Shown in pieces: positions 21,761 to 29,785 of a DNA stretch of 35,237 bases (position 1 is the stretch's first letter; each line of letters starts with the position of its first letter). The notes under the pieces were generated by a model. The model was not told the origin of the DNA. It saw nothing but the letters and a program-made list of their open reading frames with translations, and ran no database searches. Source of the DNA: Candidatus Peribacteria bacterium (lineage in GTDB: Bacteria; Patescibacteriota; Gracilibacteria; Peribacterales; Peribacteraceae); contig JAHFJP010000003.1 of NCBI GenBank assembly GCA_023245765.1, forward strand, positions 27,178-62,414. The letters are read 5' to 3'. The position numbers were made by a program, and so were the translations under genes.

Positions 21761-23335
21761 ATGACTTTTACGACTCGTTCAATCCGTGAACCCTTCGACT
21801 CCGATCAGGGTAAACCCCCTGCGCGATGGAAAAGAGCTCTACAGGCAACGACGCCGTACGCACTGAAGTTCGGGACGCTGATTCTCGCGCTGTACGGAAA
21901 ATGGAAGGTGCGCAAAGAGGAAGAGGAAATTAAAACCCACCGGGTATGGCTGCTCAAGAAGACGGCGGTGATTTTGGTATCGGTGCTCCTCGGATTGATT
22001 CTCGTCGCGGGTACTGTCCAGGCTCTCGTCGGACTCCGGATCCTCACCATTCATAATTTCCTCTCCGTCGCGGGGGCTGATCTGCCCGCAGATGAGGATG
22101 GATTTACCAATATCCTGCTCCTCGGCGCCGGGGACAAAGACCACGACGGGGTGGACCTGACCGATACGGTCATGGTGGTGAGCCTGGATCCGTGGAAGAC
22201 GAAAAGCGCCGTGATGCTCTCGTTGCCGCGCGATCTCTACATTTTGAGCAGTGAGAAAATGGGGAAGGGGCGGATCAACGAGCTCTACCGGAACTTCAAG
22301 TACAAGCTCCGGCGCGAGGGGATTCCCGATAAAGACGCGTCCCTGGCGTCAATGAAGGAACTCGGCGCAGAAATCGGGCGACACCTGGGGATGCAGATCC
22401 ATCACGTGGTGAAAGTGGACTTCACGGCGTTCACGGAGGGGGTGAATACACTCGGAGGAGTGGATATCGACGTTCCCTACGACATCGTCGACGTTGAATA
22501 CCCCGGAGCGAACTATTCGTTCGAGACATTCGAAATTCATAAAGGCCCGCAGCATCTGGATGGGGAGACAGCCCTCAAGTACGCCCGCAGCCGTCACACG
22601 ACGAGCGACTTCGGGCGTTCGGCACGCCAGCAGCAACTCCTCCGAGCGCTCGGCGAGAAGGCGCGCAGCGAGGGAATTGCATCGAGTCCTGGCAAGATAT
22701 CGTCACTGCTCAAAATCCTCTCCGATCATGTCGAAACCACGATGAGCTTCGCCGAACTCCTGGGAGCCGCAAAGCTCGGGGAGCGCCTCGACCAGCACAA
22801 CATGATCAGTGAGACGCTCAACATCGAAACCGGTATCGAGACGCCGTTCGTGACGCCCGGCGGCTTCCTCTACACACCCCCCCGAGACCAATTTGATGGT
22901 GCATCGGTTCTCCTCCCCTTCTCCATTCCGGAATTCCCGGTGACCTGGAAGCAAATCCGGGCTTTCACTGCGCTCCTCCTCCGGAATCGTCAGATGATCC
23001 TCGCCAAGCCGCACGTGCAGCTCCTCAACGCCGGTGCCAAGACCGGTGCTGCGCGGCTGCTCGGCAACGAACTCACGCGGTACAGCTTCGACAATGTCGA
23101 AACGGACAATGCGTTTGACGATCGCCGCAACGCTCCCAAGCTCCCCGCGTCCCTGATCGTGGCCAAGACACAAGAAGATGAAGCCGCCGCACAGTTCTTC
23201 GCCACGCTCCTGGGCCTGCCGACGGGGCCTCTTCCGACGCAAATCACACCGGACAAGCAGGGGCCGGTGACCATCGTCTTGGGCACGGATTACACGTACA
23301 CTCCTCTGCAGGATCTCATTCCTCTCTCCGAATGA
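21761..23335 (+). CDS. LytR-CpsA-Psr (LCP) family protein
   Basis: 524 residues from ATG 21761. A cytoplasmic N-terminus with a charged stretch (KWKVRKEEEEIKTHR) precedes a transmembrane helix (KTAVILVSVLLGLILVAGTVQAL, about residues 68-90). The extracytoplasmic LCP domain (about 115-300) carries NILLLGAGDKDHDGVDLTDTVMV, SLPRDLYI, HHVVKVDFTAFTEGVNTLGGVDIDV, LDGETALKYARSRHTTSDFGR and QQQLLRAL. The Arg/Asp residues of these motifs bind polyprenyl-pyrophosphate. LCP enzymes attach polymers to peptidoglycan or proteins. A C-terminal LytR_C-like region (VQLLNAGAKTGAARLLGNEL, from about 425) follows. An earlier in-frame start inside the previous gene is rejected. Its stop overlaps the next start (ATGA). 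Confidence 0.92.
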   Translation: MTFTTRSIREPFDSDQGKPPARWKRALQATTPYALKFGTLILALYGKWKVRKEEEEIKTHRVWLLKKTAVILVSVLLGLILVAGTVQALVGLRILTIHNFLSVAGADLPADEDGFTNILLLGAGDKDHDGVDLTDTVMVVSLDPWKTKSAVMLSLPRDLYILSSEKMGKGRINELYRNFKYKLRREGIPDKDASLASMKELGAEIGRHLGMQIHHVVKVDFTAFTEGVNTLGGVDIDVPYDIVDVEYPGANYSFETFEIHKGPQHLDGETALKYARSRHTTSDFGRSARQQQLLRALGEKARSEGIASSPGKISSLLKILSDHVETTMSFAELLGAAKLGERLDQHNMISETLNIETGIETPFVTPGGFLYTPPRDQFDGASVLLPFSIPEFPVTWKQIRAFTALLLRNRQMILAKPHVQLLNAGAKTGAARLLGNELTRYSFDNVETDNAFDDRRNAPKLPASLIVAKTQEDEAAAQFFATLLGLPTGPLPTQITPDKQGPVTIVLGTDYTYTPLQDLIPLSE

Positions 23336-24237
23336 CCCCACGGGAAATCATTGCCGAGGCCTGGGCCATCACGCGGCGTGAGGCGTCTGTCCGTCGCTGG
23401 GGCGTTGCATCGTCACTGTTCGAGCTCCTTTTGAGCATCAAACTCGTCGGATACCAGGTGTACTTCCTCTACGAATACTTCTGGGGCAACGGCGGCGCGG
23501 GATTCTTCGATGTGGAAATTCAGATTTACGAAAGCATGCCCCACTGGTTCTTCTGGACGTTCATTATCACGCTCACACTCCTCTTCACCGTCGAACTCTT
23601 CTTCCCACACCTGGCCGCCGGCGCCGTGATCGGTCTCGCGGCCAAATCGAAGATGGGCGAAGAGGTCAAAGGCGGACTCGTCCTGGCGCTCTATAATTTC
23701 TTCCCGATCTTCGCAATCCACGAAATCTTCGCGCTCGGTGGTCTTTCGACCACCATCACGATCACGTCGGTCATTTTGCGGTACGTGGAAGGAGACAGCA
23801 AAACGTTCTTCATCATTATTCTCTGGATCATGTGGGTGGTCTCGAACGTCATTCATTTCTTCTTCAGTTTCGCCGAGGAGGCCATCGTGATCGACCGTAT
23901 CGGGATCTTCACGGCCCTCGGACGCAGCTTCAAGCTCATCATCAGCTATCTGGGCCACATCATGTTCCTGCTGCTACTGCTGTTCGTCATCAGTTTGCGG
24001 ATCATCCTCAACGCCGCGATCGTCATCATCATCCCAGGGGTCATCCTCGGCGTCGTCTTTTTGCTCAGCACGTTCCTCTCACAACTGCTCACCTGGCTCA
24101 TCGGTGGGGCGGTCGGCCTTGTCCTCGTCGGCATCGCCAGTTATTTCTTCGGCTACCTCCACGTGTTCAAACAAACGGTCTGGACGATCACCTATCTTGA
24201 ACTCAAGAAGCACAAAGACCTCGACGTAATTGGCTGA
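23332..24237 (+). CDS. Hypothetical polytopic membrane protein
   Basis: 301 residues, about six predicted membrane segments: FFWTFIITLTLLFTVELFF, VLALYNFFPIFAIHEIF, IIILWIMWVVSNVIHFFF, IMFLLLLLFVISLRIIL, IIIPGVILGVVFLLSTF and IGGAVGLVLVGIASYFFGYL. A conserved-looking cytoplasmic motif, FAEEAIVIDRIGIFTALGRSF, resembles the loop in DUF-type membrane proteins related to the glycerophosphodiester phosphodiesterase membrane domain. This is only a layout resemblance. The ATGA overlap with the LCP gene shows translational coupling and suggests a role in envelope assembly. Confidence 0.8.
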   Translation: MTPREIIAEAWAITRREASVRRWGVASSLFELLLSIKLVGYQVYFLYEYFWGNGGAGFFDVEIQIYESMPHWFFWTFIITLTLLFTVELFFPHLAAGAVIGLAAKSKMGEEVKGGLVLALYNFFPIFAIHEIFALGGLSTTITITSVILRYVEGDSKTFFIIILWIMWVVSNVIHFFFSFAEEAIVIDRIGIFTALGRSFKLIISYLGHIMFLLLLLFVISLRIILNAAIVIIIPGVILGVVFLLSTFLSQLLTWLIGGAVGLVLVGIASYFFGYLHVFKQTVWTITYLELKKHKDLDVIG

Positions 24238-24239
24238 TT

Positions 24240-24285
24240 GTCACCCCGAGTAGCTCGTGGCGAAGCCATGAGCGCATCGAGGGGT
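24240..24285. repeat. Dispersed CGAGTAGCTCG palindromic element, copy 2
   Basis: GTCACCCCGAGTAGCTCG, variable centre, then GAGCGCATCGAGGGG. It begins three bases after the stop of the membrane protein gene and could act as its transcript end. Confidence 0.75.
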
Positions 24286-24475
24286 TGATGTTATTGGTTG
24301 ATTGTCACTTTTCATGCCATGATTTTTTGGCTTTCCGTAGCCTTCCATTTTTGTGAACCGCTTTTCTTTCCCTTCGGCAGTAGGCGAAATGCCCGGGAGG
24401 TCGTATAGAATAGGTAATTTCCCCTGACTCCCCCTGGCTTCCGCTTTCAACGAACGTTTTCTCATCATCAGAGGC
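24286..24475. other. Non-coding stretch before the lexA region
   Basis: Between the repeat and the possible remnant gene I see no convincing start, promoter or RNA. A weak TATAGAAT-like box is at 24405. Confidence 0.4.
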
Positions 24476-24655
24476 GTGAACGAGCATGGAAATCCTGTCG
24501 GCAACGATGATCTGCTCTTCGCATTCGATCGTGCTCATCCCGACTGGCGTCACGAACTGGAAGAACGACGGTTGCAGACATTGAACAGAGCTGCGGTGGA
24601 AGAAATGAGAGAGACCCTCGCATTTCCGGATACAACAAAAAGACCGGCAGCATAG
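24476..24655 (+). pseudogene. Possible small or 5'-truncated gene upstream of lexA
   Basis: A 59-codon frame from GTG 24476 (open back to about 24429 without an ATG) ending TAG 24655. The translation has protein-like character, for example LLFAFDRAHPDWRHELEERR and AAVEEMRETLAFPDTTKRP. No family recognised. Lack of a good start and of an upstream promoter suggests a truncated remnant, but a GTG- or CTG-started small protein is possible. Its stop touches the lexA -35 box. Confidence 0.3.
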
Positions 24656-24692
24656 TTGACAGTGCACAATCGTCCACCTACTATGGTGGACG
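24656..24692 (+). promoter_or_regulatory. lexA promoter with palindromic operator around the -10 box
   Basis: TTGACA (24656-24661), 17 nt, TACTAT (24679-24684). The -10 box is exactly the 6-nt spacer of a perfect palindrome CGTCCACC-N6-GGTGGACG (24671-24692). LexA bound here would block RNA polymerase, as expected for autorepression. Confidence 0.75.
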
Positions 24693-24709
24693 TTCGTTCC
24701 ACTGCACAT

Positions 24710-25327
24710 ATGCCCACCCTCGCTGACACTTTGACCCCCCACCAGAGGACCGTTCTCAGTTATATCCGCGAGTTCCAGCAGAAGCGTGGATATTCGCCGT
24801 CCCTCGCTGATTTAGCCGTTGCCTTTGGCGTACGCAGCAAGAATGCAGTCGCAAAAGTCGTGATGGTGCTCTTCCGGACGGGACATTTGGAAAAAGATCC
24901 CAAAGGCCGCATCAAAATCATGGAACAGCCGCAGGCGGAGGAACATTTGCCAATGATGCTTCCGCTCTTTGGACCAATTGCCGCGGGATTTGCCGCGCCA
25001 GTCGAAGAACAGGCCGAAGAAACCATCACTATTGAGGATTACCTCGTGCGCGACAAGTCTTCAACGTTCCTTCTGCGGGTCAAAGGCGACAGCATGATCA
25101 ACGCGGGGATCCACGAAGGCGATCTGGTGGTCGTGGAACGCGGCAAGGAACCCCGAGTCCATGACATCGTGGTGGGGATTCTTGACGGAGAGTTCACGCT
25201 CAAGCGGCTGGTGAAGGAAAAAGGGAAATATTTCCTCAAGGCGGAGAATCCCAAGTATCCGGAGCTCCACGCGCGGGAGGAGCTCAAGATTGCGGGGGTG
25301 GTCCGCGGAATCATCAGGAAATACTAA
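24710..25327 (+). CDS. lexA: LexA repressor
   Basis: 205 residues from ATG 24710, the usual LexA length. The N-terminal winged helix is LTPHQRTVLSYIREFQQKRG, SPSLADLAVAFGVRSKNAVA and LFRTGHLEKDPKGRIKI. The self-cleavage site Ala-Gly is in FGPIAAGFAAP (about residue 90). The catalytic Ser is in VKGDSMINAGIHEGDLVVV and the Lys in DGEFTLKRL. On DNA damage, RecA filaments trigger cleavage and release SOS genes. ATGs further upstream fall inside the promoter or operator, so 24710 is the start. A Y-family polymerase lies 77 nt downstream, a common SOS pairing. Confidence 0.95.
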   Translation: MPTLADTLTPHQRTVLSYIREFQQKRGYSPSLADLAVAFGVRSKNAVAKVVMVLFRTGHLEKDPKGRIKIMEQPQAEEHLPMMLPLFGPIAAGFAAPVEEQAEETITIEDYLVRDKSSTFLLRVKGDSMINAGIHEGDLVVVERGKEPRVHDIVVGILDGEFTLKRLVKEKGKYFLKAENPKYPELHAREELKIAGVVRGIIRKY

Positions 25328-25328
25328 C

Positions 25329-25378
25329 GTCATCCTTCGCGGAGCCTGTCCTGAACGAAGTGAAGGGCTCAGGATGAC
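25329..25378. repeat. GTCATCC...GGATGAC palindromic element
   Basis: Perfect terminal inverted repeat GTCATCC/GGATGAC with inner GAGCC/GGGCTC pairing and a gtcctgaacgaagtgaag core. It lies between lexA and the polymerase gene. The shared piece GAGCCTGTCC also occurs beside the CGAGTAGCTCG element at 32967, linking the families. Confidence 0.65.
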
Positions 25379-25404
25379 AAAGCAATAACTACCTCCATGA
25401 CAAT

Positions 25405-26601
25405 ATGATTGCGCATGTTGATGCGGATGCCTTCTTTGCGTCGGCAATTGTCCGCAAAAATCCTCATTTGGCTGGAAAACCTCTTCTGGCGCTCGGCATG
25501 GGCGGCGGATGCGTGATCGCGGCGAGCTACGAAGCCAAAGCGTTCGGCGTGAAGACTGGAATGCGTGTGATGGATGCGATCAAGCTCTGTCCACGCGCGA
25601 TTCGGATGCCCGCGGACTTCCACGAAGCCGCCAGGGCATCGCACCAGATCGAAGCGATCTTGCGCGAGACGTGCCCGATCGTGGAACAGATGTCGGTGGA
25701 CGAGTGGTATCTGGATTTGCGAACACTGACGGGAGGATTGCCACGAAATCTTGAGGAATGGGCGCGTGAACGACAGCGAACGATTGCTGCGCGCGTGGGA
25801 CTGACGGTCTCGATCGGTGTCGGCCCAAGTAAATTGCTCGCGAAGATGGCGGGGGAATATCGAAAACCCGCGGGAGTGATCGTCCTTGGACAGTCCATCG
25901 CCCTTGAACCATTCTTGAAAGACAGACCTGCTGCGGCGATTCCAGGAATTGGACGCCGCAGGGTCATTCACACCGACGCACATGGCTGGAACACCGCGTG
26001 GGACATCGCGCAGGCTCCGACGGAAGAGTTGAGAAGGCTTTTTGGGAAGAACGGCGTGGAGCTCAAAGAAGAATTGCTGGGCAATTCCCTCTCCGGCGTC
26101 GCGGCAGAGGAAGCGCCTCCCAAATCGGTCAGCCGCACCCGCAGCTTCCGCCCGACGAAGGACAAAGACCTGCTCTGGGCACAACTGTTGAAGCACCTGG
26201 AGTACACCGTCCTGAAGATGCGGCGCGATGGCCTTTCCTGCCGGGGAATTTCTGTCTGGGTACGGGACGGCGAGTACGAAGGTGGTGGCGCGAACGCTTC
26301 ACTCCCCCAACCCGCCTGCACCGCCGACGCGATTTTGCCCTTCATGCGCAACTGTTTCCTGCGAAGCCATGATCCAGAGCGCACTTACACGCAGGTCGGC
26401 CTCGCACTGTGGCATCTTGTGCCCTCCTCCGCTCCACAGTATTCGCTCTTCGACACACCGGAGAACACTGAGCGCGATGAAACGATGCAAAAAACGCTCG
26501 ACGGGATCCATGAGCGCTTCGGAAGGAGTTCACTCACGCGGGGATCGGCGATGCGCGTGAAGACAGGGACGGCGGTGACGGTGGATATGTCCGTATATTA
26601 A
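25405..26601 (+). CDS. dinB: Y-family DNA polymerase (Pol IV-like)
   Basis: 398 residues. The palm starts with IAHVDADAFFAS (first catalytic Asp at residue 5) and the second acidic pair is in MSVDEWYLDL, near residue 98. The usual motif is S-x-D-E-A-Y-L-D, so Trp here replaces Ala. YEAKAFGVKTGM and the thumb motif SIGVGPSKLLAKMAGEYRKPAG are conserved, followed by the helix-hairpin-helix region AIPGIGRRRV. The little-finger domain (SRTRSFRPTKDKDLLW onward) is present. A beta-clamp-binding-like QYSLFD lies near residue 351. It copies damaged DNA with low fidelity. Its position after lexA suggests SOS control, though no copy of the lexA operator is visible before it. Confidence 0.92.
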   Translation: MIAHVDADAFFASAIVRKNPHLAGKPLLALGMGGGCVIAASYEAKAFGVKTGMRVMDAIKLCPRAIRMPADFHEAARASHQIEAILRETCPIVEQMSVDEWYLDLRTLTGGLPRNLEEWARERQRTIAARVGLTVSIGVGPSKLLAKMAGEYRKPAGVIVLGQSIALEPFLKDRPAAAIPGIGRRRVIHTDAHGWNTAWDIAQAPTEELRRLFGKNGVELKEELLGNSLSGVAAEEAPPKSVSRTRSFRPTKDKDLLWAQLLKHLEYTVLKMRRDGLSCRGISVWVRDGEYEGGGANASLPQPACTADAILPFMRNCFLRSHDPERTYTQVGLALWHLVPSSAPQYSLFDTPENTERDETMQKTLDGIHERFGRSSLTRGSAMRVKTGTAVTVDMSVY

Positions 26602-26738
26602 CGGTAACGCCATCGATGTTTTCGATATTCTGAATCAGGAACATGCATTTTCTTCGCTACGATCGTAACGATTGTCCCAAGGAGACCAGCTCCAAAGTAG
26701 AAAATGAGAATCGGATTGTCAGCAATTATTTTCCACAT
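26598..26738 (-). CDS. Small membrane protein, overlapping the gene at 27022
   Basis: A 46-residue protein starting ATG 26738 (MWKIIADNPILIFYFG). One transmembrane helix (PILIFYFGAGLLGTIVTIVA) is followed by a basic tail (KKMHVPDSEYRKHRWRYR). Its ATG lies 13 nt before the end of the upstream frame (ATGTGGAAAATAA), so the two are translationally coupled or a slip could join them. Convergent with dinB, overlapping by 4 nt. No family recognised. Confidence 0.5.
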   Translation of the reverse strand: MWKIIADNPILIFYFGAGLLGTIVTIVAKKMHVPDSEYRKHRWRYR

Positions 26739-27022
26739 ACAGAGAGCAGGTAAACGCCATAGGACCATAGCATAATTGCCATACAAGATCCACAAATTGC
26801 TCCAATGAGCGATGCTTCTCCCCAGAATAACGGAATAGTAAATGTTGCGATAATGACCTGAGCGACATCGTATAATCCATCTGCAATTTTCAGAAGTTGG
26901 GCATCATTCCATGTTCTTTGCCGACCGAGAGAGTGTTGATGGGAAATCATCACAAATGACTCTACATCTGTCATTTGGACGAAGAAATACTCCCCACAAA
27001 AATCACTTTTCTCAGCTTCCAT
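26726..27022 (-). CDS. Small two-helix membrane protein
   Basis: 98 residues. The polar N-terminus (MEAEKSDFCGEYFFVQMTDV ...) is followed by two predicted transmembrane helices (VAQVIIATFTIPLFWG and LIGAICGSCMAIMLWSYGVYLLSV). A GAGGAAAA Shine-Dalgarno-like tract precedes ATG. The base composition is noticeably richer in AT than the neighbouring core genes, which may indicate a separate origin. No family recognised. Confidence 0.55.
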   Translation of the reverse strand: MEAEKSDFCGEYFFVQMTDVESFVMISHQHSLGRQRTWNDAQLLKIADGLYDVAQVIIATFTIPLFWGEASLIGAICGSCMAIMLWSYGVYLLSVCGK

Positions 27023-27048
27023 TTTTCCTCATCAATTAGCTAATATTG

Positions 27049-27074
27049 GATGTTCCACGCCCCCGTGGAACATC
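27049..27074 (-). terminator. Hairpin after valS
   Basis: GATGTTCCACG-n4-CGTGGAACATC, an 11-bp perfect stem directly after the valS stop. No T-tract follows, so it may stabilise the mRNA 3' end rather than terminate. Confidence 0.45.
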
Positions 27075-27078
27075 TCCT

Positions 27079-29784
27079 TCAGGAGAGCGACTTCAGTCGC
27101 TCATCAATCTTCTTCAGCTTTTCCTTCGTCTCTTCCATTTTTTTCTTTTCCATCTCAACGACTTTTGGAGGAGCCTTGTCGGTGAATGACTTGTCCTGAA
27201 GTTTTTTCTCGATGCTGCCGAGGTAGCGCGTGAGATCCGCGTGCTCGGCATGCAGCTTCTTGAGTTCGGCTGCAACATCAATCAATCCTTCAAGCGACAG
27301 ATGAACTTCGGCACCGGAAAGGATCGCAACGGCGGTGTTCGTCAGCTTCTCGGACTTGTTGGAGAGCGTCAGGGAACCGACCTTCCCCAGACGCCGGATG
27401 TGTTCGGGCTGGGAATCGAAGAGCGCCGTGTGGTCTTTGCTGAAAATGGTGACGGAGACTTCCTTGCCCGGCTCAATCCCCTGCTCACTCCTAAGTCTGC
27501 GGATCGCCGTGATCACGTCGATGAGGACTTGCAGCTGCGCGAATGCCTCGGGATCCTTGCGTTCGGCCTTGGGATTCGGCCAGGGATTCTTGAGGAGCAT
27601 GCCCGCATCAGATGCCTTCACCGAAGCCCAGAGTTCTTCCGTCACAAACGGACAGTACGGATGCAGCAGGACGAGAATCTTGCGCAGAACGTGCACGAGA
27701 ACGGCAACGTTCGCGGTACCTTTGCTGAGTTCAAGGTACCAATCGCAGAAATATTCCCAGACGAAGGCGTAAATCCGCTCACCAACCTCACTCAGGTGAT
27801 ACTTCGCGAGTCCATCGGTTACATCTTCGATCAAGACTTCCAATGCATGCAGCAGTGCGCGGTCAGCGAGCGAAAGATCCTTCGCATGCGGGAGTGATGT
27901 GATCGTAGACGGATCTGTTTTCGCCTCCTCACACTTCATCAGCGCAAACCGCGACGCGTTCCAGAGCTTGTTCACAAAGTTGCGGTACCCCGCGATCTTC
28001 TCTTCGTAGAGACGTGAGTCGTTCCCGGGGCTCTGCCCGACAATCATCGAAAGCCGGAGAGCATCGGCACCGTACTTCTGGATCATATCCAGCGGATCAA
28101 TCATCGTGTCGGGATCGCTCTTGCTCATCTTGCGACCGTCGCGCGTGCGGATGAGGCCGTGCAGGTACACGGTGTCGAACGGCACCTGGCCGTACTCGAG
28201 TTCGGGCATCGATCCCGTCACGTACGTCGTCATCAAAATCATGCGCGCAACCCAGAAGAACAGGATGTCGTAGCCCGTCTCCATCACGTCCGTCGGATGG
28301 AATTTGAGGAAGTCCGGACTCTTGAGCAGCAATTCGCTCAGCGGCAACGCGTATTCATCTGCCAAATCGGGATCGATCAGCGTGCTCCAGGTCCACAGCG
28401 CCGAACTGAACCATGTATCGAGGGTATCGGGATCTTGTTCCCAGCCGGAACCGGACGGAGGTTGGACACCTACGTGCGTGTCTCGTGTGCCACGGTCGTC
28501 CTTGTACCAGACCGGAATTCTGTGGCCCCACCAGATCTGCCGACTGATACACCAGTCACGCAGATTATCGATCCAGTGAAAGTACGTTTTCTCAAAACGA
28601 TCCGGAATGATCGTGATCAGACGGCTCTTCACGACTTCCTGCATCACTTCCTTCAGGCTGAGCTCCTTCCGCTTCCACTTCACCACGCGTTTATTCACGT
28701 CGATGAACCACTGCTCTTTGATTTGCGGCTCGATCATGCCCTTGCCGCGCTGACTGAGCGCGACGTTGTGGACGTAATCCTCTTTGATGCCGACGAGCAG
28801 ACCCTTCGACTTCAGTTTTTCGACGATTTTCGGGCGCGCATCTTCGATGGACATGCCGCTGAACTCTCCCGCGATAGGCAGGAGCTTGCCGTCGAAGCCG
28901 ATGATCTGCTGTTTCTCGAGTTTGTGCCGCTCGGCGAGCTCAAAGTCGACATGATCGTGCCACGGCGTAATGGTCATGACACCCGTACCGAACTCCGGAT
29001 CGGCGGCTTTGTCCTTGATGACCGTCGCCTCGATGGGACCGTTGATCCATTCGACGATCATTTTCTGACCATGAACGTATTTGGTGTATCGCTTGTCATC
29101 GGGATGCATGACGACGTATTTGTCGCCGAATTTCGTCTCGGGACGCGACGTGCTGATCTCAAACGGACCGTATTTGAACGTGTAGAACTGTTCCGTACGC
29201 TCCTCGTACTCGATTTCGTCGTCACTGACCGTCGTCTGGAGCTTGGGATCCCAATTCACGATCCGATGGCCGCGGTAAATCAGCCCGTCGCGGTACATGC
29301 TGACGAAGACTTCGTTCACGCAGCGGTTGAGAGTCGGATCCATCGTGTAGCGTTCGCGACTCCAGTCACAGCTCGAGCCCATTTTGCGGACCTGACCGCG
29401 GATCATGCTCTTACTCGCCTCGACGAAGTCTTTAATTTCACCAATGAGCGCTTCGCGTCCGAGCTGCGCGCGCGGATCCTTCATCTTCTTCTCTTTCTGT
29501 AACTTCTTGATAACGAAACTCTCCGTTGCGATCGCCGCGTGGTCGGTGCCAGGCACCCACAGGACTTCTTTTCCCTTCATACGCTGGAAACGCGCGAAGA
29601 TATCCTGCAGCGCGAGCATCACCGCATGTCCCAGATGCAGCTGCCCCGTCGCATTGGGAGGCGGCATGGAGATAGTGAAGGATTCTTTCTCACTCTTGGC
29701 GTTCGCCGTGAAGGCACCGGACTCCTCCCACATCTTGTAGATGCGGTCTTCGGTGGCCTTGGGATCGTAAGCTTTCGAGAGCAT
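27079..29784 (-). CDS. valS: Valyl-tRNA synthetase
   Basis: 901 residues, full length for class Ia ValRS. The HIGH motif is in PPPNATGQLHLGHAV (about residues 41-55) and KMSKS in DGRKMSKSDPDTM (about 558). The editing (CP1) domain contains ISTSRPETKFGD and FGTGVMTITPWHDHVDFELA; WCISRQIWWGHRIPVW and DTWFSSALWTWSTL are family blocks. The C-terminal coiled-coil tRNA-binding arm (LIDVAAELKKLHAEHADL ... KMEETKEKLKKIDERL) is present. It attaches valine to tRNA-Val and hydrolyses mischarged Thr-tRNA. The ATG lies one base after the upstream gene's stop. TACACT (29796-29791) could serve as an internal -10 with 6 nt to ATG. The operon begins with a valine-rich leader peptide and attenuator. Confidence 0.96.
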   Translation of the reverse strand: MLSKAYDPKATEDRIYKMWEESGAFTANAKSEKESFTISMPPPNATGQLHLGHAVMLALQDIFARFQRMKGKEVLWVPGTDHAAIATESFVIKKLQKEKKMKDPRAQLGREALIGEIKDFVEASKSMIRGQVRKMGSSCDWSRERYTMDPTLNRCVNEVFVSMYRDGLIYRGHRIVNWDPKLQTTVSDDEIEYEERTEQFYTFKYGPFEISTSRPETKFGDKYVVMHPDDKRYTKYVHGQKMIVEWINGPIEATVIKDKAADPEFGTGVMTITPWHDHVDFELAERHKLEKQQIIGFDGKLLPIAGEFSGMSIEDARPKIVEKLKSKGLLVGIKEDYVHNVALSQRGKGMIEPQIKEQWFIDVNKRVVKWKRKELSLKEVMQEVVKSRLITIIPDRFEKTYFHWIDNLRDWCISRQIWWGHRIPVWYKDDRGTRDTHVGVQPPSGSGWEQDPDTLDTWFSSALWTWSTLIDPDLADEYALPLSELLLKSPDFLKFHPTDVMETGYDILFFWVARMILMTTYVTGSMPELEYGQVPFDTVYLHGLIRTRDGRKMSKSDPDTMIDPLDMIQKYGADALRLSMIVGQSPGNDSRLYEEKIAGYRNFVNKLWNASRFALMKCEEAKTDPSTITSLPHAKDLSLADRALLHALEVLIEDVTDGLAKYHLSEVGERIYAFVWEYFCDWYLELSKGTANVAVLVHVLRKILVLLHPYCPFVTEELWASVKASDAGMLLKNPWPNPKAERKDPEAFAQLQVLIDVITAIRRLRSEQGIEPGKEVSVTIFSKDHTALFDSQPEHIRRLGKVGSLTLSNKSEKLTNTAVAILSGAEVHLSLEGLIDVAAELKKLHAEHADLTRYLGSIEKKLQDKSFTDKAPPKVVEMEKKKMEETKEKLKKIDERLKSLS

Positions 29785-29785
29785 G

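Noticed and set aside
28159-29502. 447-codon plus-strand ORF opposite valS
   Set aside because: It is an antisense shadow of valS caused by codon bias; the Asp/Arg/Leu/His-rich translation lacks any domain.
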